Below, one piece after another: positions 1 to 12,516 of a stretch of DNA of 64,000 nucleotides. Each line of letters starts with the position of its first letter. Position 1 is the stretch's first letter. The DNA comes from Plantago ovata. Lineage: Eukaryota; Streptophyta; Magnoliopsida; Lamiales; Plantaginaceae. Where the stretch lies: contig CM051458.1 of assembly GCA_028274465.1 (NCBI GenBank), positions 26,737,566 through 26,801,565 of the forward strand, read 5' to 3'. The notes beneath the pieces are model-generated. The model saw nothing but the letters and a program-made list of their open reading frames with translations. It had not been told where the DNA came from and did no database searches. A program made the translations under genes and the position numbers.

Positions 1-3000
1 TGCTGGCCAACCTTTTCTCTTCCTGTCTTTGCCTTCTTCTTCTTGTTTTAGCATTGTCTTGATCTCTTGCTGAAGAGTCAGATGAAAAATGCCTTGAGTG
101 GCCAGACGGAGTTATGGCTGTTAAGGGTCTAGCTCTTATGGCTTGAGCTATTGTTTGATTGTCATCATCTTCTTCATCATCTTCATTCAGATTGTGATGA
201 CTTTCATTGTGACAGAAATCTTGATTTTCAGCAGCGGTTTTTCTCTTTTTGGTACTTTCTGAATTTAACTCAGTTTCTGCTTGTCTTTTAGAACTTTGCT
301 CTCTTTCAGCAAGAGGTTCTAGTGGAAGTGGCACATTAACAGCAGGAGTAGGAGGGGTTTGATTGCTTTTTCTAGTCTTCTTTTCCCCCTTAGACATGGA
401 TTGCAACATCGGAGTGATGTGCAGAGAATAAAACTCATTGCAATTTTCAGCAAGAGTGTTGAGGTTGTTATACTTCATGATGATTTCTTGTTGGTCAGAG
501 TTCATTGTTGCTAACTCTTTTTGAATATTCATCATGTTCTCTTCATGTCTTTTCTCTGTTGCGGCCTTCTCATCCATAATATTCTGAGCTTTGACGAGAG
601 CAGTCTTTGCAAGTCTGAGCGCCTGACTTACATCTTCTTCATAGCTCTTGTGATAAAGACTTATGTCTCTTTGAGCTATTGTCAAAGTTGTAGTGCGTCT
701 CAGCACTGTAGCCAGTATTTTTCCAATGTCAAGTGGGCTCTCAGCAACCAATGCCTCATCTTCAGCTTTGCAGGCATCATGGACTTGCTTTAGTGCTAGA
801 ATTCTGGGAGTAAACTCCTCAACTCTTGGGAACGGCACTAAATGCGGTGTTAAGGAATGAACCTTAATCTCAGAAGCAAACTGATCATCACGCGTCAGCA
901 ATTCGGCTCTTAGTCCATCGTCTAAATCATCGATGTAATCAGGAGGAGGAATCTGAACGACTTTTGGGTCTCTTTTGGATTGATCATCATCATTTTCTGA
1001 CAAGTCGTCATCATCCTCAGATTCATCAAGTTGAGCGACTTTGGAGCCTTTGTCAGTAGCTTCACTTTCTTTTTGTTGAGTGGTTGCTGATGGCAACACT
1101 TCAGACTCAACGACTGGAGTTTCACCAGTAGATAGTTGTTTCAATTGAGTTTGGGGCTCAATTACTGGAGTTTCGCCAGTAGTTAGTTTTAATTGAGTAG
1201 TTGCTGAAGGCAACGTTTGAGACTCAATAACTGGAGTTGCGCCAGTAGTAGGTGGAAGGGATGGAACTTCCTTCGATTTTGGTCTTGAAGATTCACCAAT
1301 TTCCAGATCCTGCGTATGCCTTGCATGGATCACGAGACTATTTTGTAGAGCTCGTTGGTAATCTTCATCTTCTTCATCCTCATCTTCAAGGATTTCTTCA
1401 GTAACCTTGGCATCAGAAACTGGACTCTTGCCATTTTTCAAGGCAGCCCTTTTTCTGGCGTATTCTTTTTCAGTATCAGCACCTTGTACAGGTGCTTGAT
1501 TTTCAGCATCAGCAGGAGGACGTTGAGATTCTTGCTGAGATTGTTGTTGATCAGCTTGCTGATTGTCAGAGGGATTAGTTTCAGCAACTGTTAACTTTAA
1601 TCCACCAGCACCAAGACTTGGACCTTGATTGTCATCATCGTCATCCTTTTTGTCCTTAGAATCTTTCCCTTCATCATCACTGGGATCAGTGGGAATGTTC
1701 TCATCTTCTTCTTCTTCTTCATCATCAGTCAAAATGACTAGCTCAACGTGCTTATACAAAGCAACACTTGTCACTTCCTCTTCCTCAGTTAGTTTGTGGG
1801 GATCAGCCACCACAAGAACAAAGGAGCCTTTGAGCATCACAGCTTGTTCAGCTGGAGAGGCACTCTTAAATTTGGCCTTCATATTCTCTCTGATTTGAGC
1901 AATCAGATTTGAACTCATTTGCTGAGAATATGTCATTTCGTCAGGAAGGATGGAGTGGACAAATGTTTCGAGCTTCAGCAGTGAAGATCTCTTTTTCTCA
2001 TTTGAGAGATGAAGGTGAAGATCTGAGAAGTCCATTCTCCTATATCTTTGCCAGTTGCTGACGGACTTAGCAACTCTTGACAAAGTTGTCCTCTTGAAGC
2101 TCAAGTAAAGTTCTTCAGAACTTATTTGCTGATCTTCAGTGATAAGTACCACTTCAGTGGTCTCCTTTTGAGCATGAAAAAGAATTTTATTTAGATCAGG
2201 ATTGGTTTGGAGAATTGTTTTAGAGTTTAAATCTGAAACATGATTTACCTGCTGAGAGTCAGCAAGCTCATGTAGTACAATTTCCATTCCATGAGGAGCT
2301 GGGGTAGCATCCTCCATTTGTTTATCCTGAAATAAATTAAAATTAGACACAAGTACTAAGCTGTCAAACTTAGTTTTTGTACCAAAATTATTAACTACCT
2401 GCTGAGCAGGGAGTGTTGGTTCTGGTTCAGAGGCTTCAGCAACCATCTGACTTGTATCTTGAGAAGTCTGCTGAGGAAGGACAGGTTGTGGCTCAGTGCT
2501 TTCAGCATTAACAGTTTCTTCAGCTTCTTGGACTGTTTCTTCAGCAGACTTCTGAGTTTGCTCTAACTGAGAAAGCTGTGCGGTTTCAGCAATCTCCCTT
2601 GTCTCTGAATTGACAAGTTGAGCAGAAGCAACTTGACCTTTAAGCTCACTGCTTGTCATGAAGAGATCAATTGACTTGTTGGATGATTCTTCAATCTCCA
2701 ACTCCATTTGTTTGCTTAAATCTTCCAGTACAAGCTGGACTTTGTCAATTGAAGTCTTGGGTGAACTTCGGCCAGTATTCTCAGCATCAAGAGATGCGTC
2801 TTTGAATAATGCTTCTTGAGTTTCAGCAACTTCAGGAACCGGAACCATTGCTATCTCAGCAACTGGTCCATCAGCAAGCTGGATTTCAGCAACTTGATGA
2901 GTTGCTTGTTCAGCAACCATCTGTTCAGCAGCATCAGCAAGTGCCGCTCTTTGCATATCAGCAGCAATGTTGCTTACTGGTTCCATGGTTTGATCATCTA

Positions 3001-4544
3001 GATTATCTACAAAGTAGATATCTGGGACTTGGGCAGGAATTTCATTTCCACTACCTTGTGGTCTGTTCTCAGTAGAGTTATCAACGTTAAGTTGATTGTT
3101 GAAGGCTTCCGCAAACACTTCAACATTGCTGATGTATGTTTCAGTAATTATTTCAGCAACATGTACTGGCAAATGCGTTTCAGCATTTGTTTGGAATTGA
3201 CTGAGGAGTCTTGCACATTGGGAACTGACTGAGAAGCCAGTGTCTTCTTTCTTTTGTTACTTGTCCGTCTCCTCTTAGGTACGGGATTTGCTGATGACGC
3301 TGCAGTCTGAGTGTCATCATCAGCTTTCCTCTTTTTCTTTTAGATTTCTCCAGTTTCCCAGAGTCATCTATTGTTGCATTTTCAGCAACGGCTCTTGTAC
3401 ACGTACCTTGTTGATTTTCTACAACAGTTTCATTTGTGTTACCACCTCCAACAGCAGTTTCATCTCTAAGTTGCTGAGGGGTAACATCTGCAGCTGTTGT
3501 ATACCTTTCTTGCTGGCTTGTGCTGACAACATTTGTAGTTGTTGTCTTCTTGGTTTTCTTACCAGCAATCTTAGGTACATTCTGCTTGTAGAAAGATCTT
3601 CCCACATTGCACACAGATTTCTTGATTGGAAATGGGTTTCTTAGCTGAATCCTGAAATGTTCAAGGATATAGCATATCTTGATTCCATACATAACTGGAA
3701 AGGAAGGTGAGACCTTGTTGTCTTCTACCTTTACCTTAAACTTAGTAACACAATCAACAAGCCTGTTGAAAATGTACTTAGCCCAGTTAAGTTCCGATTT
3801 ATTCTCATGTATATGCATCAGCAATGGCCATCTTCTCAGGCCTACTTGGTCAATTCCTCCAACTTGGGAGTCAAGAACTTTAATCAGTAGCAGAGCTACT
3901 AGACCAAGTGAATGACAGAGATGCTTTCTCTTAACGTGCTTTGTCCAAGTCACGGGAGCTATCTCGCCTTTCTTCATTTTTGCATTTCTGACGTCACTGT
4001 AGAAAGCTTCAATTTCTTCGTCAGTGGCAGTGACGTCGTCTTCAGTTCCAGTGGTTGGAATCTGAAAAATCTCCGCTAAATCAATCCATTTCAGGACGAT
4101 TTGCGTGTTCTGAACATAAGTAAGGATCACTTTTTCAGTGACTCCATTACTGTCTGTAAGGGACTGGATTTCTGCATTATTGTAGAACTCCATGGTATCA
4201 ATCATGCTCACTTGCTTAGTGCGAGCAGAGATAAAGTTCATGAGACCTTGCTGCTTGACGAACTCAAGCGCCTCTTCATTTTGGTCATCAAGTTCTTGTT
4301 CATAAAAGTACCTAATGTACTTTTCTTTTGCAAATCCTCCCCATTGCATCAACATCTCACACTTTGCAGTGTCAAGATATGACGGAGGCATAGGTTTTTC
4401 AGTGATTCGGTCGTTTTTCAACAGAACTTTCGCTGTGTTTTGGGTCAGAGAAGTCACCGGAGCAGTCACCGGAGCAATGCGTGTTTCAGCACTGTCAACC
4501 TTTGACGATTTTGAGGACTTAGATGACTGTCTCTTGGGAGCCAT
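1..4544 (-). pseudogene. ORF3 (third ORF downstream of pol) of element G, frameshifted, 3' end outside window
   Basis: The start is the ATG at 4544-4542, directly behind a TATATAAAGAA box. The first 300 or so residues form the best conserved block of ORF3. It contains an EFYNNAEIQSL motif, a WTDLAEIFQIP motif and a hydrophobic stretch LCHSLGLVALLLIKVLD, and resembles the putative plant transposon protein domain often seen next to plant elements (resemblance judged by eye). A 1-nt deletion in a Lys-rich run near 3345 shifts the frame, giving a stop at 3180. The remainder (3179 to 1) is still recognisable: Val-Ala-Glu repeats, an acidic Asp/Glu stretch near 1640-1730, and the basic region at the window start. 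Mini-introns 2 (2327-2398) and 3 (2174-2248, acceptor AG changed to AT) are present, while intron 1 is precisely missing at 2467/2468. Molecular function is unknown. Confidence 0.8.
2174..2398 (-). other. Mini-introns 2 and 3 of ORF3 in element G
   Basis: Intron 2 is 2327-2398 (72 nt) with donor CAGCAG|GTAGTT and acceptor TTTATTTCAG. Intron 3 is 2174-2248 (75 nt) with donor CAGCAG|GTAAAT, but its acceptor dinucleotide is AT instead of AG, so it may not be spliced in this copy. Both lie in frame with the surrounding ORF3 and are AT-rich compared with it. Splicing is inferred from the boundaries and from the precise absence of intron 1 in this copy; it is not proven. Confidence 0.5.
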
Positions 4545-4690
4545 TTCTTTATATAGAGCAAGAAATTGTACGAAAAAGATAGTTTGCTTTTTGACCGGAG
4601 GTACAGTAGTTTCAGGCTAGAAATTGCAGAGAAATAAATATGAGTTAAAGAATTTTGTCATTTCTCTAACTCCTTCTTTATATAGTGTCT
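4541..4690 (-). promoter_or_regulatory. Twin TATA-like boxes ahead of ORF3 in element G
   Basis: On the minus strand a first TATATAAAGAA lies at about 4674-4684 and a second at about 4545-4557, the latter running straight into the ORF3 ATG. The same pair is present in elements A, C, D and F. Upstream are a TGGGCC site-II-like motif within AGTGGGCCACT and a GAGAGAG tract. An internal promoter for ORF3 is inferred. Confidence 0.45.
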
Positions 4691-5067
4691 CTGGTGTGTG
4701 AGAAGCTCAATCGATTTGAGTTCTCAACAAGGGTAAAACAGACAAACACTGGAGATAGTGGAGCCTTTGCATTGAATGCGTAGTGGCCCACTAACTAAAA
4801 CTGTCAGAGCACTCTCTCTCTTTGTTTTGTTAGCCGTTAGATTAATAACTCCTTTTAATCAGTGGACACGATTGAATTTCATGTCATGATTTATTGCGAG
4901 TTTATCTGTGCCAGCTTAACGTCACAAATTGATTTTACCGAGTAATAAGGGATAGATTTCTTGCTGAAATAGACAAGAATCTTTTCAGCGAGTTTGAATT
5001 AACAATCTAGCTACTTGCTGAAAGTTCCCCCTTACTTAGATATCTCATAATTTCTAAGTTTAAAAGA

Positions 5068-5440
5068 TATTTCTGATTTCCCGTATCAGTAAATTCTTTT
5101 TGCAATTTGAGACATCCTTTGGTAAAATCTGAGAGATGAGATTTTGCTCTTTTTCTGAATTCCCGTTTCAGAAAATTCCTTTGATACTTGAATACCTGTT
5201 TCAGTATCTTTTGATTGTCTAAGTACCCGTCTCAGCAATCCTTAAGTTCTTTCACTTACTGAGTTCCTGTCTCAGCAAGTGATCAAGTTTCCTAACAAAT
5301 ACTTGTTTTGAAGGAATTACTTGCCGAATGCCTGTTTCAGCAATCATGTTGTGACTTATCATTTCTTTGAAGAAATTAGTGACTTGGTCTTTTGGACAGG
5401 AATACTTTGGCTTGTGAATACCTGTTCAGCATTCTGCCAA
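5068..5440 (-). repeat. Hairpin array between pol and ORF3, element G copy
   Basis: This is a series of short inverted repeats around a shared 7-nt loop ACRGGNA, lying between the pol stop and the ORF3 leader. The copy nearest pol has lost bases in loop and stem, probably sequencing errors close to the gap. The 14-mer matching the LTR 5' end (TGTTAGGAAACTTG on the minus strand) is at 5284-5297. The array is described in detail at the element D copy. Confidence 0.8.
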
Positions 5441-5449
5441 GTGTATCCT

Positions 5450-6594
5450 TTATTGAGGTAGTTCAATCAATCCAAGGTTATACCTTAGCATTGCGAACCT
5501 ATTATCCGGTAGGGGCTTGGTAAAGATGTCAGCAAGCTGATCTTCAGTACCTACTTTCACAACCTCAATATCACCTTTTTCCACATGATCTCTAATGAAA
5601 TGATGTCTAATATCAATGTGCTTGGTCCTAGAGTGAAACTTAGGATTTTGCGTAATTGCAATAGCACTTGTATTATCACAAAAGATTGGTGTTTTCTTTG
5701 CAGAAATACCATAATCTCTTAATTGTTGCTGAATCCATAGGATTTGAGCTGTGCAACAACCAGCTGCAATGTATTCAGATTCTGTAGATGAATTGGCGAC
5801 ACACGTTTGCTTCTTGCTGAACCATGATATTAATCTAGTACCCAAAAACTGACAAGTTCCAGAGGTACTTTTTCTATCAAGAGTTGATCCACCATGATCA
5901 GCATCAGAATAGCCAACCAATTCAAGTCCAGATTCTTTGGATACCATAATCCAACATTGACTGTACCTTTAACATATTTCAGTATTTTAATTGCCTTTTG
6001 TAGTGTGATTCTCTTGGATCCGATTGGAATCTTGCACACACACAAACAGCATACTGAATGTCAGGTCTACTTGCTGTTAAATACACAAGGAACCAATGAG
6101 CTTCCTATACTTGTGTTCTTCAACACTTTTGTCCTCTTTAGTATAGCCCAATTTGGTACCAACACTCATAGGGATCTTTTCAGGTTTTTCATCCTCTTTG
6201 ATCCTAAACTTTATGAGCATTTCTTTCGCATACTTTGCTTGATTTATGAATATTCCATCTTTGAGTTGCTTGACTTGCAACCCTAGGAAATAATTCAATT
6301 TTCCCATCATACTCATTTCAAACTTATTTGTCATGAGTTTGGCAAATCATCACAAAGTTGCTTGTCCTTAGATCCAAAAATTATGTCATCCACATAAATT
6401 TGAACTAATTAATTTACCATCATGGTTCATGGTAAAAAGAGTTTTGTCAACTTCACCTTTCTTGAAACCATTTTCCAGCAAGAACTTAGCTAAGGTATCA
6501 TACCATGCTCTTGGTGCTTGCTTTAGACCATATACAGCTTTCTGAAGCTTATATACCATCTTGGTTTCTGAGGGAAGTTCAAAGCCAGGGGGTT
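5450..6594 (-). pseudogene. pol C-terminal part (RT and RNase H) of element G, partial
   Basis: The reading starts inside the reverse transcriptase at the gap and ends at the pol stop at 5450. RT palm residues and the RNase H domain are recognisable: GYSDADHGG, STESEYIAAG, FCDNTSAIAI and LADIFTKPLP motifs in order. Several single-base losses relative to the D copy break the frame between about 5950 and 6420. The RT YVDD region is interrupted by a 2-nt loss near 6413. These indels cluster next to the gap and may be consensus errors rather than real decay. Confidence 0.85.
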
Positions 6595-6694
6595 NNNNNN
6601 NNNNNNNNNNNNNNNNNNNNNNNNNNNNNNNNNNNNNNNNNNNNNNNNNNNNNNNNNNNNNNNNNNNNNNNNNNNNNNNNNNNNNNNNNNNNNN
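6595..6694. other. Assembly gap (100 Ns)
   Basis: Exactly 100 Ns, the conventional placeholder for a scaffold join of unknown size. Sequence on either side belongs to different parts of the retrotransposon: RT on the left, the middle of ORF3 on the right. The join is therefore not continuous element sequence. Confidence 0.98.
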
Positions 6695-8227
6695 GGTCCA
6701 GAGTTTGTCATCAAATTATCTACAATGTAGATATTCTGGGACTTGGGCAGGAATTTCATTTCCACTGCCTTTGTGTCTATTACAGTAGAAGATCAACGTT
6801 AAGTTGATTGTTGAAGGCTTCCGCAAACACTTCAATATTGCTGACGAGGGCTTCAGTAACTACCTTGTCAACATCTACTGGTTTGCTTTTCAGCAATGCT
6901 TGGGAATTTCCGAAGATCATGGACAATTGGAACTGACTTGCGAGCCAGTGTTTTTTTTCTTTGGTTTGTGGTCCTTTTCCTCTTGGGACGGGGTTTGCTG
7001 ATGACGCGCAGTCTGAGTGTCATCATCAGCTTTCCTCTTTTTCTTGTTTTGATTTTTCCAGTTTCCCAGCAGGCATCAGTATTTGCATTTTCAGCACACG
7101 TGGTGTAGTGGTGTCAGCATGATCACCATCTACAGCAGTTTCATTTTGTCACCACCACCAACAGCAGTTTCATCTCTAAGTTGCTGAGTGGTAACATCTG
7201 CAGCTGTTGTATACCTTTCTTGCTGGCTGTTCTGACAACATTTGCAGCTGTTGTCTTCTTAGATTTTTCTTTCTTGCCAGCAGTCTTAGGTACATTCTGC
7301 TTGTAGAAGGATCTTCCCACATTGCAATACAGATTTCTTGATTGGCAATGGGTTTTCTCAGCTGAATCCTGAAATGTTCAAGGATAAGCATATCTTTATT
7401 CCATACATAACTGGAAGGAAGGTGAACTTTGTTGTTTTTCCACCTTACCTTGAACTTAGTAACACAATCAACAAGCCTGTTGAAAATGTACTTAGCCCAG
7501 TTAAGTTCCGTTTGTTCTCATAGATATGCATCAGCAGCGGCCACCTTCTCAGGCCTACTTGGTCTATTCCTCCAACTTGGGAGTCAAAACTTTGATTAGT
7601 AGCAGAGCTACTAGACAAGTGAATGGCAGAGATGCTTTCTCTAACGTGCTTTGTCCAAGTCACGGGAGAATCTCCCTTTCTTCATTTCTCATTTCTGACG
7701 TCACTGTAGAAGGCTTCAATTTCTTCATCAGTGGCAGTGACGTCATCTTCAGTTCCAGTGGTTGGAATCTGAAAATTCCGCTAAATCAGTCCATTTCAGG
7801 ACGATTTGCGTGTTCTGAACTGTAGTAAAGATCACTTTTTCAGTGACTCCTTTACTATCAGTTAGGGACTGGATTTCTGCATTGTTGTAGAACTCCATGT
7901 ATCCATCATGCTCACTTGCTTAGTGCGAGCAGTTAGAAAATGAATGAGGCCTTGCTGCTTGATAACTCAAGCGCCTCTTCATTGTCACCGTCAAGTTCTT
8001 GTTCATAGAAGTATCGAATATACTTCTCTTTTGAAAACCACCCCATTGCATCAACATCTCACACTTTGCAGTGTCAAGATATGACGGAGGCATAGGTTTT
8101 CGTGATTCGGTCGTTTTTCAACACAACTTTCGCTGTGTTTTGTTGCCGGAGTAGTCACCGGAGCAGTGCGTTTTCAGCACTGTCAACCTTAGATGATTGA
8201 GGTCTTGAGGACTGTCTTTTGGTGCCA
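6695..8227 (-). pseudogene. ORF3 5' part of element A, indel-rich
   Basis: This matches the ORF3 start of element F almost throughout (including the ATG context behind CTCCTATATAAAGAA) but with many single-base losses, so no long frame survives. The conserved N-terminal block, the Lys-rich run and the segment up to the PDIYIVDN motif are all present. Indel density rises toward the gap at 6694, as expected for a poorly polished contig end. The coding content should be read from the F copy at 37526. Confidence 0.75.
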
Positions 8228-8400
8228 TTTCTTTATATAGGAGAAAATGTGTACGAAAAAGATAGTTTGCTTTTTGACCGGAGGTACAGTAGATTCAGGC
8301 TAAAATTGCAGAGAAAGGAAATGTGAGTTAAAGAATTTTGTCATTTCTCTAACTCCTTCTTATATAGTGTCTCTGATGTGTGAGAACTCAATCGATTTGA
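8228..8400 (-). promoter_or_regulatory. Twin TATA-like boxes ahead of ORF3 in element A
   Basis: On the minus strand TATATAAAGAA-type boxes occur near 8355-8372 and 8231-8245. As in the other copies the second lies a few bases before the ORF3 start. Role as an ORF3 promoter is inferred. Confidence 0.4.
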
Positions 8401-8743
8401 GCTCTCAGCAAGGGTAAAACAGAGAAACAACGGCTTAGTGGAGCCTTTGCATTGAATGCGTAGTGGCCCACTAACTAAAACCGTCAGAGCACTCTCTCTC
8501 TTTGTTTTGTTAACCGTTAGATTAATAACTCCTTTTAATCAATGGCCACGATTGAATTTCATGTCATGATTATTACGAGTTTATCTGTGCCAGTTAACGT
8601 CACAAATTGATTTTACCGAGTTTAGGGATTAGATTGCTTGCTGAAATAGACAAGAATCTTTTCAGCGAGTTTGCATAAATAGCCTAGATACTTGCTGAAA
8701 GTTCCCCTTACTTAGATATCTCATATTTTCTTAGTTTAAAAGA

Positions 8744-9103
8744 TATTTCTGATTTCCCGATCAGTAAATTCTTTTGTACTTGAGATATCCTTTGGTAAAA
8801 TCTGAGAAATGAGTTTTGCTCTTTTTCTGAGTTCCCGTCTCAGAATATTCCCTTGATACTTGAATACCTATTTCAGTATCTTTGATTGTCTGAATACCCG
8901 TTTCAGCAATCTTTAAGGTTTTCTCTTACTGAGTGCCTGTCTCAGCAATTGATCAAGTTTCCTAACAAATACCCGTTTTGAAGGAATTACATGCTGAATG
9001 CCTGTTTCAGCAATCATGTAGTGACCTATCATTTCTTAGAAGAAATTAGTGGAAGGAGCTTTTAAGTAAGAATACTTTGGCTTGCTGAATACCTGTTTCA
9101 GCA
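8744..9103 (-). repeat. Hairpin array between pol and ORF3, element A copy
   Basis: The hairpin nearest pol is at 9083-9103 (arms TGCTGAA and TTCAGCA around ACAGGTA on the minus strand). The farthest is near 8744-8768. The 14-mer identical to the LTR 5' end is at 8954-8967. Order and spacing match the F copy. Confidence 0.85.
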
Positions 9104-9121
9104 TTTTGCCAATTGTATCCT

Positions 9122-12100
9122 TTATTGAGGTAGTTCAATCAATCCAAGGTTATACCTTAGCATTGCGAACCTATTATCTGGTAGGGGCTTGATAAAGATG
9201 TCAGCAAGTTGATCATCAGTACCCACTTTCACAACCTCAATATCTCCCTTTTCCACATGATCTCTAATGAAATGATGTCTAATATCAATGTGTTTGGTCC
9301 TAGAGTGAAACTTAGGATTTTGCGTAATAGCAATAGCACTCGTATTATCACAAAAGATTGGTGTTTTCTTTGCAGAAATACCATAATCTCTTAATTGTTG
9401 CTGAATCCATAGGATTTGAGCTGTGCAACATCCAGCCGCAATGTATTCAGATTCAGTAGATGACTTGCAACACAGGTTTGTTTCTTGCTGAACCATGATA
9501 TTAATCTAGTACCCAAAAACTGAAAAGTTCCAGAGGTACTTTTTCTATCAAGAGTTGATCCTCCATGATCAGCATCAGAATAACCTACCAACTCAAGTCC
9601 TGAATCTTTAGGATACCATAATCCAACATTGACTGTACCTTTGACATATTTCAGTATCTTGATTGACTTTTTGTAGTGTGATTCTCTTGGATCAGATTGG
9701 AATCTTGCACACACACAAACAGCATACTGAATGTCAGGTCTACTTGCTGTTAAATACAACAAGGAACCAATGAGCTTCCTATACTTGTGTTCTCCAACAC
9801 TTTTATCTTCTTTAGTATAGCCCAATTTGGTACCAACACTCATAGGGATCTTTCAGGTTTCTCTTCCTCTTTGATCCTAAACTTTATGAGCATTTCTTTT
9901 GCATACTTTGCTTGATTTATGAATATTCCATCTTTGAGTTGCTTGACTTGCAATCCTAGGAAATAATTCAATTTTCCCATCATACTATTTCAAACTTGTT
10001 TGTCATGAGTTTGGCAAAATCATCAAAAAGTTGCTTGTCCTTAGATCCAAAAATTATGTCATCCACATAAATTTGAACTAAGAGTATTTACCATCATGGT
10101 TCATGGTAAATAAGGTTTTGTCAACTTCACCTTTCTTGAAACCATTATCCAGCAAGAACTTAGCCAAGGTATCATACCATGCTCTTGGTGCTTGCTTTAG
10201 AACATATACAGCTTTCTGAAGCTTGTATACCATCTTGATTTCTGAGGGAAGTTCAAAGCCAGGGGGTTGTTCTAAGGAGACTTCTTCAGCAAGTTCACCA
10301 TTCAAGAATGCACTTTTAACATCCATTTGGTAAACAATGAAGTCATTATGAGCAACAAAGGCCAAGAAAAGCCTAATTGTATCCAATCTTGCAACTGGTG
10401 CATAAGACTCATCATAGTCCAATCCTTCATTCTGACAGTATCCTTGAGCAACTAAACGTGCTTTATTTCTTGTTACTTCACCAGACTCGCTCAACTTATT
10501 TCTGAACACCCACTTTGTACCAATAGCGTTCTTGCCTTCAGCAAGTGGTACAAGTTTCCAGACTTTGTTCCTTTCAAATTGATCCAGTTCTTCTCGCATT
10601 GCCTCTATCCATTCAGAATGCTTTAAAGCTTCTTCTATGGTTTTAGGTTCAATTTCTGAAACAAAGCAAGAGAACAATGATTCTACTTCTACGACAGTTG
10701 CTTCCTCAGCAAGTCCATGAGTAGCAGAAACTTTGGATCTAGTCACTTGGCGTTTATCAATATCACCAATCATATCCGTAGAGAATCTCTAATCCATTTA
10801 CTAACAGGTTTTCTGCTTGTTGGATCTGGATATGTTTGCTCATCAGCATGTGACTCTTCAGCATGTACTTGTTCAGTACTACTGGAATTTTGTGTTTCTG
10901 CTGAGATAGGTTCATCAGCAACTGCTTGTTCAGCATTGCTAGATTGTGGTAGCTCATTAGCAGGCACTAGAGGTTGCATAGTTTCAGCAACTTCCGGAGC
11001 AACTGCGTCTTTTGCTGGAAATTCCTTGTCGTGAACTATATTTATCTTGTCATGACTTGGGGGAGGAGAGTCATTGTCAGAATCATCATTTAGTTCAATT
11101 GACTTGATTTGCCTAGCATTAGATTCAGTTCTTTGCTCATGTATGATTAACTTTTTCATACATTCTGATATTTCTTCTTCAGCAGGCACTCCTTGTGTCT
11201 TTTCCTAGAATACAACATGCACTGATTCTTCGATCTTTTGTGCCTTTTTGTTGTAAACTCTATAAGCTTTACTATGCAAGGAGTAACCGAGAAATATCGC
11301 TTCATCTGCCTTTGGTTGAAATGTTCTTAGGTATTCTCTATCGTTATTATGAACGAAGCACTTACAACCAAATACTCTTAGATGAGTGATATTAGGAGGC
11401 CTTCCAACGAACAACTCATAAGGAGTCTTGTTGTATTCCTTAGTAATCAAACATCTGTTTTGAGTGTAACAGGCGGTATTAATCGCTTCAACCCAGTAAG
11501 CCTCACTTATTTCAGTGTCAGCAAGCATTGTTCTTGTGGCTTCTTTTAGGATACGATTCCTCTGTTCAGCAACATCGTTATGTTGTGGTGTCCTTACTGA
11601 GGATAACTGATGTTGTATGCCTTTTGAAGTGCAATACTCAGTTATGTACTGGTTTACAAACTCAGTACCATGGTCTGTCCTTATGACTTTTACCTTGTCA
11701 TTTTTCATGACTTCAAGCTTATTCAGCAAGTTAGGTATTTCAGTCCTAGTTTCAGATTTGTGCTTGATAAATACTACCCAAGTGAATCTTGAATAGTCAT
11801 CTACCACCACCAGACCATACTTCTTACCAGCATAGCTTGTTGAAGAAGATTCAAACAAGTCCATGTGTAAGAGTTGTAAAGGTTTTGTAGTTGACGGTAC
11901 TGCCTTGTTCTTGAAAGAAGATTTGGTTTGTTTTCCTTGCTGACATGCATTGCAAACACCATCCTTCTTAAAAGTAACCTTAGGTAATCCAACTACAAGT
12001 GCCTTTTTAGACAACTTATTCAGCGTCTTGAAGTTTAGATGACTTGTTCGTTTATGCCATAACCATGCTTTTTCAGCAAGGCAATCGTGATCTGAGACAA

Positions 12101-12516
12101 GGCATTTTTCAACGATTGCTGAAGACCAATCTACGGGGTACAAGCCTCCTGATCTTCTTGCAATCATAATAACCTTTTTAGTCTCGAAATCTATAAGTTT
12201 ACATTCATCACTTTTGATTTTGATGAAGTATCCTTTGTCAGCAAACTGACTCATGCTGAAAAGATTAAACTTAAGATTTTTGACATAAAGAACTCCCGTA
12301 ATGGTAATGCATCCTAACTTCACGTCACCATAGCCTTTTGTAGAACCAGAGCCTCCACCAGCAAACCTTATTGTTGAACCTTTAGACCACCGTCTATAGT
12401 TTATAAGGTTATTCTTGTTGCCCGTCATGTGCTTTCCACAACCACTATCAAAGTGCCAGATTGCATCGTTTGTCTCCGTGGCTGAAGTCTGCACAATCAA
12501 GAGCAAACAAGTTAAT
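9122..12516 (-). pseudogene. pol polyprotein of element A (protease, integrase, RT, RNase H), frameshifted
   Basis: Read on the minus strand. Protease [10 protein letters not shown] lies near the start. The integrase has an HHCC finger (ending CNACQQGKQ) and a DDE core: [13 protein letters not shown] and the Glu of VAEQ. RT has [11 protein letters not shown]. RNase H has GYSDADHGG and CDNTSAI. The frame is open from 12506 to 11205, then broken at about 11200, 10770, 10078, 9990 and 9480. The residues around the integrase Glu differ from element D (D has QQNGVAERKNR), and LADIFIKPLP replaces LADIFTKPLP; F has the same changes. The frame lies -1 relative to gag. Not expected to be autonomous as written. 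Confidence 0.9.

Larger units (their letters stand above)
1..6594 (-). mobile_element. Element G: 3' half of a Sirevirus-type Ty1/copia retrotransposon
   Basis: On the minus strand this stretch reads RT/RNase H (6594 to 5450), hairpin array and leader (5449 to 4545), then ORF3 (4544 to 1). It runs off the window on one side and stops at a 100-N gap on the other. No LTR is included. It shares private variants with element D, such as an AAATCGG in ORF3 where other copies have AAAACGG and a methionine-asparagine-phenylalanine start to one ORF3 block. It is therefore probably the same element seen from the other side of a misplaced contig. Confidence that it belongs to the family is very high. 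Confidence 0.9.

Noticed and set aside
1629-1898. Ser-rich open frames opposite ORF3 (also at 20597-20866, 40260-40529 and 44126-44392)
   Set aside because: They are antisense images of the Asp/Glu-rich part of ORF3 and recur only because ORF3 recurs.
6505-6807. Open frames running through the N gap
   Set aside because: The gap has no sequence, so the frames are artefacts.
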